This document shows, one piece after another, positions 32,543 through 41,746 of a stretch of 64,000 nucleotides of DNA (position 1 is its first letter; each line of letters begins with the position of its first letter). A program made the position numbers and the translations under genes. The stretch spans positions 1-64,000 of the forward strand of contig NZ_JBBBNV010000018.1 of assembly GCF_037137075.1 (NCBI RefSeq), given 5' to 3'. The notes under the pieces were generated by a model. That model had not been told where the DNA came from. It saw only the letters and a program-made list of their open reading frames with translations, and made no database searches. Source of the DNA: JBBBNV01 sp037137075 (GTDB lineage Bacteria; Bacillota; Bacilli; Paenibacillales; NBRC-103111).

Positions 32543-32557
32543 GATACAAAATGTATC
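32543..32557. promoter_or_regulatory. perfect inverted repeat in the acyltransferase promoter region
   Basis: GATACAAAATGTATC is a perfect 6-3-6 palindrome, about 20 bp before the start codon of the acyltransferase gene. The form suits a TetR-like or other dimeric repressor; no regulator is adjacent. Confidence 0.4.
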
Positions 32558-32575
32558 TAAAATGAGGTGTAAAGC

Positions 32576-33709
32576 ATGTCGACCCCAACTACAGGAGCCA
32601 GATATTACGAGCTGGATTCGATTCGGGGCATTGCAGCCATCATTGTTCTGCTCTTTCATTGCTATCAATTGCTGGGTCTTCCAGAGGGCATCAAGAATGT
32701 TATCGCGGCAACCCCGCTGCGCCTGCTCATCTCCGGCCACCAGTCCGTCATCCTTTTTTTTCTTCTTAGCGGCTTTGTGCTGTCTCTGCCGTTTAACCGG
32801 GAGAAGAAGCCGGGCTACAGCGTTTATGTCCTCAAGCGTGTATGCCGGATATACATTCCGTATCTGGTCGCGGTGGCCGTCGGGTTCGCAGCGAGGACGC
32901 TGTTTAATGCCGGCGCGGTTCCGGGACTGTGGAACAATCCTGTGGACGGCAAGGTCATTCTCCAGCATGTGCTGCTGGTCGGGGAGTTTAATCAGAACTA
33001 TTTTGACCCGGTCATCTGGTCTCTTGTTCATGAAATGCGGATTTCCCTGGTGTTTCCGGTTCTGGTGTATGTAATGAATCGCTTCGGCTGGAAGGTCAGT
33101 CTTCCGGCTACTCTGCTGCTCTCATTCACAGGGATGGTGCTGCTTCGATACCATTCCTCGGTGGACTATTTCACCAACCACTTCGACACCCTCCATTATG
33201 CAGGCATCTTCATCCTGGGGGCGCTGACAGCCAAATACAAGCCGGTGCTGCTGCAGCTGCTTGAACGCAGCCGGATGAAGCATGTGCTGCTGGTACTGGC
33301 GTTCGGGATGTATTTGTACGGTGCCGAATATGCAGCGGCGTATGGCATTTTTGGCTCCCGGATCGGGGATTTGGCTGTGGCGTGCTGCGGCATTCTGTTC
33401 ATGCTGTTTATTTTCTCCAGTCCGACTCTCACCTCCGTGCTCCGCTGCCGGCCGCTTCAATTCGCGGGCCAGCTGTCGTACAGCTTGTATTTGTATCATC
33501 TGATTATTATCTTAGCTCTGGTCAATCGGATGGGGCACTGGAATGGTGCGGCGCTGCTGCTGCTTACCCTGCTGTTGTCTGTGCTGGCGGCCGTTCTTGG
33601 CTATCATCTCGTTGAAAAGCCGTCGATACGGCTCGGCGCATATTTGACCGCCCCCCGTCATGCTGCTCCCGCAGCGGTTCAGCCGGACGGGGGGCGGCCC
33701 AGCAGCTGA
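32576..33709 (+). CDS. membrane O-acyltransferase, acyltransferase family 3 (OafA/YrhL type)
   Basis: A 377-residue polytopic protein that transfers acyl groups to sugars of surface polymers. The N-terminal YYELDSIRGIAAIIVLLFHCYQ contains the family's essential Arg-Gly and His. LFFLLSGFVLSLPF and LKRVCRIYIPY follow, and about ten hydrophobic segments run to the C-terminal LGYHLVEKPSIRLG. No extracytoplasmic SGNH domain is attached. GAGGTG lies 8 nt before the ATG. It is a single gene with a possible operator at 32543 and a terminator near 33803. The acceptor polymer is unknown. Confidence 0.88.
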   Translation: MSTPTTGARYYELDSIRGIAAIIVLLFHCYQLLGLPEGIKNVIAATPLRLLISGHQSVILFFLLSGFVLSLPFNREKKPGYSVYVLKRVCRIYIPYLVAVAVGFAARTLFNAGAVPGLWNNPVDGKVILQHVLLVGEFNQNYFDPVIWSLVHEMRISLVFPVLVYVMNRFGWKVSLPATLLLSFTGMVLLRYHSSVDYFTNHFDTLHYAGIFILGALTAKYKPVLLQLLERSRMKHVLLVLAFGMYLYGAEYAAAYGIFGSRIGDLAVACCGILFMLFIFSSPTLTSVLRCRPLQFAGQLSYSLYLYHLIIILALVNRMGHWNGAALLLLTLLLSVLAAVLGYHLVEKPSIRLGAYLTAPRHAAPAAVQPDGGRPSS

Positions 33710-33730
33710 CGGCTACGCCTTCCTATCCAT

Positions 33731-33780
33731 CGCACATGCGCAGCTCTAAGCGAGCGGCGCAGTGCTGCGTGCTGGAGGTC
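33731..33780 (+). repeat. decayed copy of the interspersed element
   Basis: CGCACATGCGCAGCTCTAAGC, GAGCGGCGCAG, TGCTGCGTG and GGAGGTC follow the element consensus in order and orientation with many substitutions. It lies 22 bp after the acyltransferase gene. Confidence 0.45.
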
Positions 33781-33802
33781 AATCATTACCCCTTGTGGAA
33801 AA

Positions 33803-33853
33803 AACAGCCGCTCCCGGACAGATTTGCTCCCGGGTTGCGGTTGCTTTTGTTTT
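33803..33853 (+). terminator. probable intrinsic terminator
   Basis: GCCGC and CCCGG (about 33807-33817) pair with CCGGG and GCGGT (about 33829-33841) with small mismatches, followed by TTGCTTTTGTTTT. It follows the acyltransferase gene. The rest of the 400-bp gap to 34109 holds no supported gene. Confidence 0.5.
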
Positions 33854-33988
33854 AGGGACGGCTTGGTTAAATTCTCCGTGCGCCGGGCAGAAAGCCGCGG
33901 CCAGGCGGGCTGTAACAAGAAGGGCGAAATGGTTGGCTTGCGAATTTAACAGCAGCATCAGCACCAAGCGTGTAGGATTATGGCTAAT

Positions 33989-33999
33989 ATTGTCGAAAT
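33989..33999. promoter_or_regulatory. Spo0A-box-like sequence upstream of the giant regulator
   Basis: ATTGTCGAAAT contains an exact 7-mer 0A box TGTCGAA (33991-33997) about 115 bp before the start of the MalT/SARP-type gene. A 7-mer is expected several times by chance in a window this size, so this is only suggestive. Confidence 0.25.
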
Positions 34000-34109
34000 A
34001 GTAATGAATCGAAATCGACTGCCGGTGTAAGCGGGTGATACAGCACGGAAATGAAGGCTGTCTTCGAAACGGTCGAGTGGACATAGAATGAATCGTGGAG
34101 GGTTGCCTG

Positions 34110-37100
34110 TTGATTGTTCAAACGAAGCTATACATTCCCCATGTACGTAACCCTCTAGTGCCCCGGCCAAGGTTGATACGCAAACTCAACGAGGGGCTGG
34201 GAGCCAAGCTGACGCTGATTACTGCCTCGGCTGGGTACGGGAAGACGACAGCATTAAGCGAATGGGCGAGACAAAGCGACGCCCAGGTGGCATGGGTATC
34301 GCTGGATAAGCAGGACGATGCATGGTTTCCGTTTTGGAGCTGTGTAGCCGCTTCGATTCAGGAGGAGCTTCCCGGTTTCGCCCAAACGGTTCGGCCGCTT
34401 CTGGAACAAGGGCCCTTGGCGAATTCCGTGTCCTTGGAGCCTGCAATCTCGGCCATGCTGAATGCCCTGAATGAGCAAGCCGGCGAACTGGCGATCGTTC
34501 TAGACGACTATCACCTTATCGAGCATCCCGATATTCAGAAGTCGTTGGCCTACTTGTTGGAGCATCTGCCTGCTCACATCCATCTCTATATCGCGAGCCG
34601 TAACGAGCTAGCCATTCCTACCGCCAGGCTGATGGCCAAAGGTGAAATGCGGCGAATTACGGCACAGGATTTGCGGTTTCATCCGGAAGAAGGGGTCATC
34701 TTCTTCCGCGATACGACGGATTTGCCGCTATCCAGGGAGCAAATCGCGGAGCTGTTCGAGCAGACGGAGGGCTGGATTAGCGGATTGCAGCTTGCAGCAC
34801 TCACGCTGAAGGACAGCGGCAACATTGCGGAATCCATAAGGCAGTTCAACGGCCATCAGCATCATATTGCCGATTATTTGCTTGAGGAGGTATTCCGTGA
34901 TTTACCGGAAGAAATGAAAGCTTTTTTGCTCCGAACCTCTATTTTAAGCCGCATGAATGATTCCCTCTGTCAAGCCGTTACGGGGTATTCGTATTGTCAG
35001 ACGTACTTGGAAAAGCTGGAGCAGTTGAATTTGTTTACGATTCCGCTGGACGCTCAAAGGCAGTGGTACCGGTATCATCATTTGCTGTCCGATTTTTTGC
35101 AGGAGCAGTTTGCCAGATCGGCTCCGGAGCTATGGGTGCAAGCCCATGTTCATGCAGCGCGGTGGCAGGAGTCTCAGGGCTTCGAGGAGGAGGCTGCCGA
35201 GCACTACTTGAAAGGGCGTCAGTACGATGACGTCGTGCGAGTAATCGAAAAGAATCTTCGGGATTTCTTGCATAAAAAGGTTGAAAAAGTAAGTCAATGG
35301 GTTTTGCAGGTGCCGGAAAGCTTCCTCTCGAAGCGGCCGATGGTCGAAATGTTCTATTTCTCTCTGCTCATTGGCATTCGGCAATGGGAAGCCGCCATTC
35401 AAAAAATAGAGCAGGCTGAAGCCCGCTATGAAGCCATGCGCGGGAGCATGGACGACGCGGAATGGAAGCAGATGATGGGCAACCTGTACTTTTTGTGTGC
35501 GAGTGCGAGTTATTTTCAAAAGGATTTGGATCGCATCTCGAAATATTTCGAGCTGTCGGAGCGCGTTGCCCCGGAAGGCCGTCTCTTTGAATCCATGGGG
35601 GACAACAAATATTACGGTTACGATGAATTCGATGACCATATGTCCTATATTAACGATTATCATGCGGCCGCCGCATTTATGATCAGGTGGATTCAGCATT
35701 GGGGACATCATACAGCTCATCCGTCTGCCGTGATTTTTCATGCTTCTTACAGCATGGTGCTGTACGAATGGAACTGTTTGGAGGAAGCCGAAGCTCTTAT
35801 CGATCGGGTGTTGAAGCCGAGTGGCAAGAAATACAATCCGCGGAGCCTGCTGCAGCTGTACGTCAGCGCTTCGCGAATTCAGCAAGCGTTGGGCAATCCG
35901 GTCCGGGCGCTGGAGCTGCTGGAGGAGCTGAAATTGCGGATCGAATCGCCGGATTATGAACGGTTTTTGCGGAAGATTGAAGCGGAGCAGGCTTGCTTGG
36001 CTGTACGGCAAGGTTCCATGTCCTATGCGCTGCAATGGTTGGCACGGTGTGAGATAGCATCGGAGGATGAAGTATCGCTGAATGGCGTGACAGAGTATAT
36101 GGCATTGGCAAGGGTACTTGCCGCATGTGGGCGTACTGAGGAAGCACTATCGTTATCGGAATGCTTGCAAAGGTTGTTCTGGAAGGAGGATCGTCTTCGG
36201 GATCGCATCAAAATGGTGATCCTGCAAAGCGTGACGTTGTATCGCGCCAGCCAAACGCAGGAAGCGCTCCGTAGGCTGGAAACCGCTTTGCGCTTGGCCC
36301 AGCCGGAAGGATTCCTGCGCAGCTTCGCGGATGAAGGCCAGGTCATGGCGGAGATGTTGTCCGCCTATCTGGGAACGTACCCGGACCGCGGTTCCGGGCG
36401 TGCCCCCTCTGTTTTACAGGATTATGCCAATCGCTTGCTTCAGGTTCTGGAATTTACGAAAGAGCCGTTGCCGAAAACGACGAGTGTCCAGATACGCTGC
36501 TTTGGCCGATTCCATGTCCTTACGGGACAAGCAGATACGGATGAAATCCAGTGGCGCACCTCCAAAACCAAGGAGCTTATGGCTTACCTGATCCACCACC
36601 GGGGAGAACCGATCGACAAGTATCGAATCATAGATGCTTTATGGAGCGATTACGATGCAAAACGGGCCGTCGCGCAGTTAAACACGACGGCATACTATCT
36701 TCGGAAGCATCTGGAAACGGCCGGGATCAAGGGAATCGTCCAATACGCCAAAGGCTACTATAGGCTGGACATGAACCGGCTGGACAATGATTATGATTCG
36801 TTTCGTCGGCTGGTCTCCAGCGGGATTCCGATCGCGACCGAGGAAGTCAGAGCCTATGAACAAGCGCTGGCGAGTGTCTATCGGACGGGCTACATGGAAG
36901 ACGTCGCCTTTTCATGGGCTGAACAGGCGCGGGTTCGTCTGGAAAGCGAATATGTAGGCCTACTGCTTCAGATCCATGAGCATTACGTACAGGAGCGGGC
37001 ATTCCTGGCCGCCGCTGATGTCTTGAAACGGGCGCTTGCATGTGATCCTTTTAACGAAAGCCTGCATACGATGCTGATTCGCGTCTATGTGCTTGCTGAC

Positions 37101-37208
37101 GATCGCGTCTCAGCGAAAAAGCATTATGATTGGCTGCATGGCATGCTTCGCACCGAGTTTGGAGTAGAGATCGGGAGAGCTGCAAAACAATTGCTGCAAA
37201 TCCAGTAG
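34110..37208 (+). CDS. giant MalT-like STAND ATPase regulator with SARP-type winged helix and BTAD
   Basis: A 1032-residue transcription activator. The N-terminus begins IVQTKLYIPHVRNPLVPRPRL as in MalT. A STAND NTPase follows, with Walker A ASAGYGKTT (39-47) and Walker B LAIVLDDYHLIEH (near 133). A long helical TPR-like region runs to about 780. Instead of MalT's LuxR HTH, the C-terminus has a SARP-type OmpR-like winged helix (about 790-890, WRTSKTKELMAYLIHHRGEP) and a bacterial transcriptional activator domain (about 895-1032). The start is TTG at 34110 with GGAGGG upstream. It lies 190 bp before the Ig-repeat S-layer gene in the same direction and is the likely controller of that gene. Confidence 0.88.
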   Translation: MIVQTKLYIPHVRNPLVPRPRLIRKLNEGLGAKLTLITASAGYGKTTALSEWARQSDAQVAWVSLDKQDDAWFPFWSCVAASIQEELPGFAQTVRPLLEQGPLANSVSLEPAISAMLNALNEQAGELAIVLDDYHLIEHPDIQKSLAYLLEHLPAHIHLYIASRNELAIPTARLMAKGEMRRITAQDLRFHPEEGVIFFRDTTDLPLSREQIAELFEQTEGWISGLQLAALTLKDSGNIAESIRQFNGHQHHIADYLLEEVFRDLPEEMKAFLLRTSILSRMNDSLCQAVTGYSYCQTYLEKLEQLNLFTIPLDAQRQWYRYHHLLSDFLQEQFARSAPELWVQAHVHAARWQESQGFEEEAAEHYLKGRQYDDVVRVIEKNLRDFLHKKVEKVSQWVLQVPESFLSKRPMVEMFYFSLLIGIRQWEAAIQKIEQAEARYEAMRGSMDDAEWKQMMGNLYFLCASASYFQKDLDRISKYFELSERVAPEGRLFESMGDNKYYGYDEFDDHMSYINDYHAAAAFMIRWIQHWGHHTAHPSAVIFHASYSMVLYEWNCLEEAEALIDRVLKPSGKKYNPRSLLQLYVSASRIQQALGNPVRALELLEELKLRIESPDYERFLRKIEAEQACLAVRQGSMSYALQWLARCEIASEDEVSLNGVTEYMALARVLAACGRTEEALSLSECLQRLFWKEDRLRDRIKMVILQSVTLYRASQTQEALRRLETALRLAQPEGFLRSFADEGQVMAEMLSAYLGTYPDRGSGRAPSVLQDYANRLLQVLEFTKEPLPKTTSVQIRCFGRFHVLTGQADTDEIQWRTSKTKELMAYLIHHRGEPIDKYRIIDALWSDYDAKRAVAQLNTTAYYLRKHLETAGIKGIVQYAKGYYRLDMNRLDNDYDSFRRLVSSGIPIATEEVRAYEQALASVYRTGYMEDVAFSWAEQARVRLESEYVGLLLQIHEHYVQERAFLAAADVLKRALACDPFNESLHTMLIRVYVLADDRVSAKKHYDWLHGMLRTEFGVEIGRAAKQLLQIQ

Positions 37209-37237
37209 GTTTCAAATCGTCGTTCGAAAGCAGCAAA

Positions 37238-37290
37238 CGCACATCCGATTCCTTTATCGACAAGGGATTTGGATGTGCGCTCTTTTTTTT
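37238..37290 (+). terminator. intrinsic terminator of the giant regulator
   Basis: CGCACATCC (37238-37246) pairs with GGATGTGCG (37271-37279), with inner pairing, followed by a run of eight T residues. Confidence 0.85.
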
Positions 37291-37310
37291 GTCGAAGGTA
37301 CTCGACTTTT

Positions 37311-37355
37311 GTTGAGAATTTGTTGAGTCTTTGTGAAGTGAACCGTTGCTATTAT
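37311..37355 (+). promoter_or_regulatory. three 11-bp-spaced direct repeats before a -10 box (SARP-type activator site)
   Basis: GTTGAGA (37311), GTTGAGT (37322) and GTGAAGT (37333) start exactly 11 bp apart. A -10 hexamer TATTAT (37350-37355) follows the last repeat by 10 bp, and no good -35 is present. This matches the known architecture of SARP-activated promoters, and the gene just upstream encodes a SARP-type DNA-binding domain. Confidence 0.55.
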
Positions 37356-37401
37356 TTAAAGGGAGCTTGAAACCGTTGAATGGAGAAAGGGAGAAATTGT
37401 A

Positions 37402-40400
37402 ATGAAACGTTATTTATCTTTGTTGTTGGCCGTGCTATTGATGGCGGGTCTCGTGCCTGCGCATGAATCGGCTTATGCCTCCACTGCGCTGGACAACTGG
37501 ACGCAGAGAGCAAGTGGATCTTCGGACATCATATATGGAGTCGCTTACGGTAATGGCGTGTTCGTGGCAGGAGGAGACAGAATCGTCACCTCTACCGACG
37601 GCGAAACGTGGAGCACCGTGGCCTCTCCCCCGGGTTTTTCTTTTTTGGCGAGCGTCAGCTACGGTGGCGGCTTGTTTATCGGGGTCGGTTGGTCAGGCAA
37701 TTTGTTCACTTCTCCAGACGGCACCACGTGGACGGCACGGACTTCCGGTACGGCGAGTGTGCTTAGAGATGCCGTGTTCGGGGATAATTTGTACGTAGTT
37801 GTTGGGGATGGGGGATACATTCTGACGTCTCCGGATGGCGAGACCTGGACAAGCCGCAATTCGAACACCTCCTATGCACTTAATCGTATCACGTACGGCA
37901 ATGGAAGGTATGTGGCGGTGGGAAGTTATGGCGCGATTGTCACTTCGACGGACGGAATGAACTGGTCCAGCAGTACCTCCGGCACGACCAATCAGCTTTA
38001 TGGAGCCACGTACGGCAAGGGAATATTCGTTGTTGCGGGGTATGAAGAGCTTATTCTGACTTCGACGGACGGCACAACCTGGACGGAGCGTCAAAGAATT
38101 CCATCTGATAATCCGTTTTTTCCGACGGCAGGTATGTATTATCGGGCATTTTTTGGCAACGGCCTATTTATTGTGTCAGGACAGTCCGGCAAGCTGGCGT
38201 CCTCTACCGATGGCATAAATTGGACGAGTGCAAATACCGGTCTTTGGGACACGTTTTGGGGGATAGGCTATGGTCAAGGCTATTACTTCTTGACGGCGGG
38301 GCAGGGGAAGATTCTGCAAGCGGAGGCATTAACAAATGCCGAAGCGCCGAGCATTAGTACGGAGCCAGCGGATCAAACGGTGAATGTCGGCGATACCAGC
38401 CCGGCGCTATCCGTGGTCGCGACAGTAAGCGACGGAGGTGAGCGTAGCTACCAGTGGTACAGCAGCACGGCGGACAGCAACAGCGGCGGCACGCTGATTG
38501 ACGACGCGACGAGCGCAACGTATGCGGCACCGACGGCAAGCGCAGGCACAACCTATTACTACGTTGTCGTAACGAATACGAACAACAGCGTCAGCGGGGT
38601 AAAGACAGCCGCAACCACGAGTAGTGCAGCGAAGGTCACCGTGAATGCTCTGGTGAATGCCGAAGCGCCGAGCATCGGTACGGAGCCGGCGGATCAAACG
38701 GTGAATGTTGGCGATACCAGCCCGGCGCTATCCGTGGTCGCGACAGTAAGCGACGGAGGTGAGCGTAGCTACCAGTGGTACAGCAGCACGGCGGACAGCA
38801 ACAGCGGCGGCACGCTGATTGACGACGCGACGAGCGCAACGTATGCGGCACCGACGGCAAGCGCAGGCACAACCTATTACTACGTTGTCGTAACGAATAC
38901 GAACAACAGCGTCAGCGGGGTAAAGACAGCCGCAACCACGAGTAGTGCAGCGAAGGTCACCGTGAATGCTCTGGTGAATGCCGAAGCGCCGAGCATCGGT
39001 ACGGAGCCGGCGGATCAAACGGTGAATGTTGGCGATACCAGCCCGGCGCTATCCGTGGTCGCGACAGTAAGCGACGGAGGCGAGCGTAGCTACCAGTGGT
39101 ACAGCAGCACGGCGGACAGCAACAGCGGCGGCACGCTGCTTGATGAGGCGACGAGCGCGACGTATGCGGTGCCGACGACAAGCGCAGGCACAGCCTATTA
39201 CTACGTTGTCGTAACGAATACGAACAACAGCGTCAGTGGGGTAAAGACAGCCACAATCACGAGCAGAGCAGCGAAGGTGAGCGTGAATGCTCTGGTGAAT
39301 GCTGAAGCGCCGAGCATTAACGTGCAGCCAGCGAATCAAACGGCGAACATTGGCGCTACAGGCCCGGTGCTATCCGTGGTCGCGACAGTAAGCGACGGAG
39401 GGGAGCTGAGCTACCAGTGGTACAGCAGCGCCGCGAACAGCAACAGCGGCGGCACGCTGCTTGACAACGTGACGAGCGCGACGTATGCGGCACCGACGAC
39501 AAGCGCAGGCACAGCCTATTACTACGTTGTCGTAACGAATACGAACAACAGCGTCAGTGGGGTAAAGACAGCCACAATCACGAGCAGAGCAGCGAAGGTG
39601 AGCGTGAATGCTCTGGTGAATGCTGAAGCGCCGAGCATTAACGTGCAGCCAGCGAATCAAACGGCGAACATTGGCGCTACAGGCCCGGTGCTATCCGTGG
39701 TCGCGACAGTAAGCGACGGAGGGGAGCTGAGCTACCAGTGGTACAGCAGCGCCGCGAACAGCAACAGCGGCGGCACGCTGCTTGACAACGTGACGAGCGC
39801 GACGTATGCGGCACCGACGACAAGCGCAGGCACAACCTATTACTACGCTGTCGTGACGAACACGAACAACAGCGTCAGCGGGGTAAAGACAGCTACAGCC
39901 ACGAGTAGTGCAGCGAAGGTGATTGTAAACGAGCTGGTGAATGCCGAAGCGCCGGGCATTAGCGTGCAGCCAGCGGATCAAACGGTGAATGTTGGCGATA
40001 CCAGCCCGACGCTATCCGTGGTCGCGACAGTAAGCGACGGAGGTGAGCTGAGCTACCAGTGGTACAGCAGCGCGGCGAACAGCAACGGCGGCGGCACGCT
40101 GATTGACGGCGCGACGAGCGCAGCGTATGCGGCACCGACGACAAATGCAGGCACAACCTATTACTACGCTGTCGTGACGAACACGAACAACAGCGTCAGC
40201 GGGGAAACGACAGCTACAGCCACGAGCATTGCAGCGAAGGTCACCGTGAATGTGACGGTGAGCTTTGACAGCAACGGCGGCTCCACGGTGAGCAGCCAGT
40301 CGCTGAGTCTGAACGGTCTGGTCACCAGGCCAACCGATCCGACCAAAACCGGATACACCTTTAGCGGATGGTACAGCGATACCGGTTTAACTAGCGCGTT

Positions 40401-41490
40401 TGATTTCAGCACGCCGCTCACGGTGAACACGACGCTGTACGCCAAGTGGACGACGCAGTCCACGCGCAAATCGGACAGATCGGGCAAATCTTCATCTACG
40501 CAATCGGATACAACCTCGGCGACAAATGGGAAATTGACGCTGCCTGTGGGTAAAGCCGGAGATGTCAGCTTGGACGGCGAGATTACGGTCCAGATTCCTG
40601 CCGGAGCATCGACGAAGGAATTGGAAATGACGATTCAAAAATGGGCAGATACGCAAGATTTGCTAACGAGCAAGGATAGGCTCCTCAGCGCGGTATTCGA
40701 AATCTCGAAAAACTTGCCTGAGAATCTCAGCAAGGATATCAGCCTGATTCTTACTTTCAATCCGGACGCTGTGCAGGATGGCCAACGCCCGGGGGTATTT
40801 TACTATGACGCGTCCACTCAGGCTTGGGTGGAGGTCGCTGGCGCTGTCGTGAAGGACGATACGATCAGCGTCAATGTGAACCATTTTACCCCATATGCAG
40901 TATTTGCCGTAGACGAAAACGGGACAACTGCCGAAGGTACACAACAGACTGTCCGTCTCACGGACATCGCTGGGCATTGGGCGGAGTCCAGCATTGATCA
41001 AGCGGCAATTGCCGGCATCGTGAACGGGTTTCCAGACGGCACCTTTAAACCGGATGCTGTGGTGACGCGCGAGGAATTTGCGGTCATGTTGATGAATGCG
41101 CTCAAGCCGGAAGGAGACGGCGTGCAGCTGACGTTCAGCGATAACGGGGAAATCGGCGCATGGGCGCGGAAGGCGCTCGAGCAGGCGGTAGAAGCGGGCA
41201 TTATAAACGGCTTTGAAGACAACATGCTCCACCCGGACGGGCAAATCACGCGTACGGAGATGGCGGTGATGATCGCCAGAGCTTTGGGTCAGTCGACCCA
41301 AGCGAGCGTCGCGACGGGCTTCTCGGACGATAGCCAAATTCCGGGCTGGGCCAAGGGCGCAGTGGCGGCCATGAAAGAGCTAGGCGTTCTTAAAGGAAAA
41401 GAGGCGGACGCGTTCGCTCCTGACGACCACCTCACAAGAGCAGAAGCGGTAGCGGTTCTGTTGAGAATGCTGGCCTTCCAAGACCGTTAA
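37402..41490 (+). CDS. S-layer (SLH) anchored exoprotein with propeller repeats and six Ig-like repeats
   Basis: A 1362-residue secreted protein. A Sec signal (1-26) is followed by beta-propeller-type repeats with the unit VTSTDGETWS (about 30-310). Six tandem Ig-like repeats of exactly 107 residues follow (314-955), then a Listeria-Bacteroides (Flg_new) repeat VSFDSNGGSTV..GYTFSGWYS..LYAKW (about 948-1020) and a Ser/Thr linker. A beta domain comes next, and three SLH domains (about 1187-1360) bind the pyruvylated cell-wall polymer. Expected roles are adhesion or surface coating. A SARP-type repeat site lies upstream. Confidence 0.88.
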   Translation: MKRYLSLLLAVLLMAGLVPAHESAYASTALDNWTQRASGSSDIIYGVAYGNGVFVAGGDRIVTSTDGETWSTVASPPGFSFLASVSYGGGLFIGVGWSGNLFTSPDGTTWTARTSGTASVLRDAVFGDNLYVVVGDGGYILTSPDGETWTSRNSNTSYALNRITYGNGRYVAVGSYGAIVTSTDGMNWSSSTSGTTNQLYGATYGKGIFVVAGYEELILTSTDGTTWTERQRIPSDNPFFPTAGMYYRAFFGNGLFIVSGQSGKLASSTDGINWTSANTGLWDTFWGIGYGQGYYFLTAGQGKILQAEALTNAEAPSISTEPADQTVNVGDTSPALSVVATVSDGGERSYQWYSSTADSNSGGTLIDDATSATYAAPTASAGTTYYYVVVTNTNNSVSGVKTAATTSSAAKVTVNALVNAEAPSIGTEPADQTVNVGDTSPALSVVATVSDGGERSYQWYSSTADSNSGGTLIDDATSATYAAPTASAGTTYYYVVVTNTNNSVSGVKTAATTSSAAKVTVNALVNAEAPSIGTEPADQTVNVGDTSPALSVVATVSDGGERSYQWYSSTADSNSGGTLLDEATSATYAVPTTSAGTAYYYVVVTNTNNSVSGVKTATITSRAAKVSVNALVNAEAPSINVQPANQTANIGATGPVLSVVATVSDGGELSYQWYSSAANSNSGGTLLDNVTSATYAAPTTSAGTAYYYVVVTNTNNSVSGVKTATITSRAAKVSVNALVNAEAPSINVQPANQTANIGATGPVLSVVATVSDGGELSYQWYSSAANSNSGGTLLDNVTSATYAAPTTSAGTTYYYAVVTNTNNSVSGVKTATATSSAAKVIVNELVNAEAPGISVQPADQTVNVGDTSPTLSVVATVSDGGELSYQWYSSAANSNGGGTLIDGATSAAYAAPTTNAGTTYYYAVVTNTNNSVSGETTATATSIAAKVTVNVTVSFDSNGGSTVSSQSLSLNGLVTRPTDPTKTGYTFSGWYSDTGLTSAFDFSTPLTVNTTLYAKWTTQSTRKSDRSGKSSSTQSDTTSATNGKLTLPVGKAGDVSLDGEITVQIPAGASTKELEMTIQKWADTQDLLTSKDRLLSAVFEISKNLPENLSKDISLILTFNPDAVQDGQRPGVFYYDASTQAWVEVAGAVVKDDTISVNVNHFTPYAVFAVDENGTTAEGTQQTVRLTDIAGHWAESSIDQAAIAGIVNGFPDGTFKPDAVVTREEFAVMLMNALKPEGDGVQLTFSDNGEIGAWARKALEQAVEAGIINGFEDNMLHPDGQITRTEMAVMIARALGQSTQASVATGFSDDSQIPGWAKGAVAAMKELGVLKGKEADAFAPDDHLTRAEAVAVLLRMLAFQDR
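38341..40266 (+). repeat. six in-frame 321-bp tandem repeats encoding Ig-like domains
   Basis: Units start at 38341, 38662, 38983, 39304, 39625 and 39946 with an exact 321-bp period. Units 1-3 are nearly identical to one another, units 4-5 are nearly identical to one another, and unit 6 is more diverged. The pattern indicates recent duplication or gene conversion. Confidence 0.95.
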
Positions 41491-41502
41491 CTAAACCATG
41501 CA

Positions 41503-41557
41503 AGGCTGCCTTTCTTGGCAGCCTGAGAAGGCACCCAAGGGGGTGCCTTCGATTTTA
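41503..41557 (+). terminator. double hairpin terminator after the S-layer gene
   Basis: AGGCTGCC/GGCAGCCT (41503-41524) is followed by GAAGGCACC/GGTGCCTTC (41527-41550) and then GATTTTATT. Two stacked stems end the S-layer transcript. Confidence 0.75.
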
Positions 41558-41668
41558 TTGTATCGACCGATACGGAGAGCGATAGCCCCAAGAAGCATCA
41601 AGCAATGCTCCCGCGACAAAGCTGCTGACAATAACAATAGCCTTAGTATTTCACGCCGAAGCCCTTCT

Positions 41669-41729
41669 CCGCACGCGCGCAGCTCCCAGCGCGCGGTGTT
41701 TCACTGCATGACGGCGGTCGGTCGACCAC
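41669..41729 (+). repeat. interspersed palindromic element, copy B
   Basis: A 61-bp copy, one base shorter than copy A in the first arm. GCGCGC, AGCTCCCA and GCGCGCGGTG form the hairpin, followed by CTGCATGACGGCGGTCGGTCG and ACCAC. It lies between the S-layer gene terminator and the biotin operon. Confidence 0.85.
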
Positions 41730-41746
41730 TTGAAGGAGGTCACAGC

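Noticed and set aside
38341..40266. Long minus-strand frames repeated across the Ig array
   Set aside because: They are shadows of the repeated coding sequence on the other strand and repeat only because the DNA repeats.
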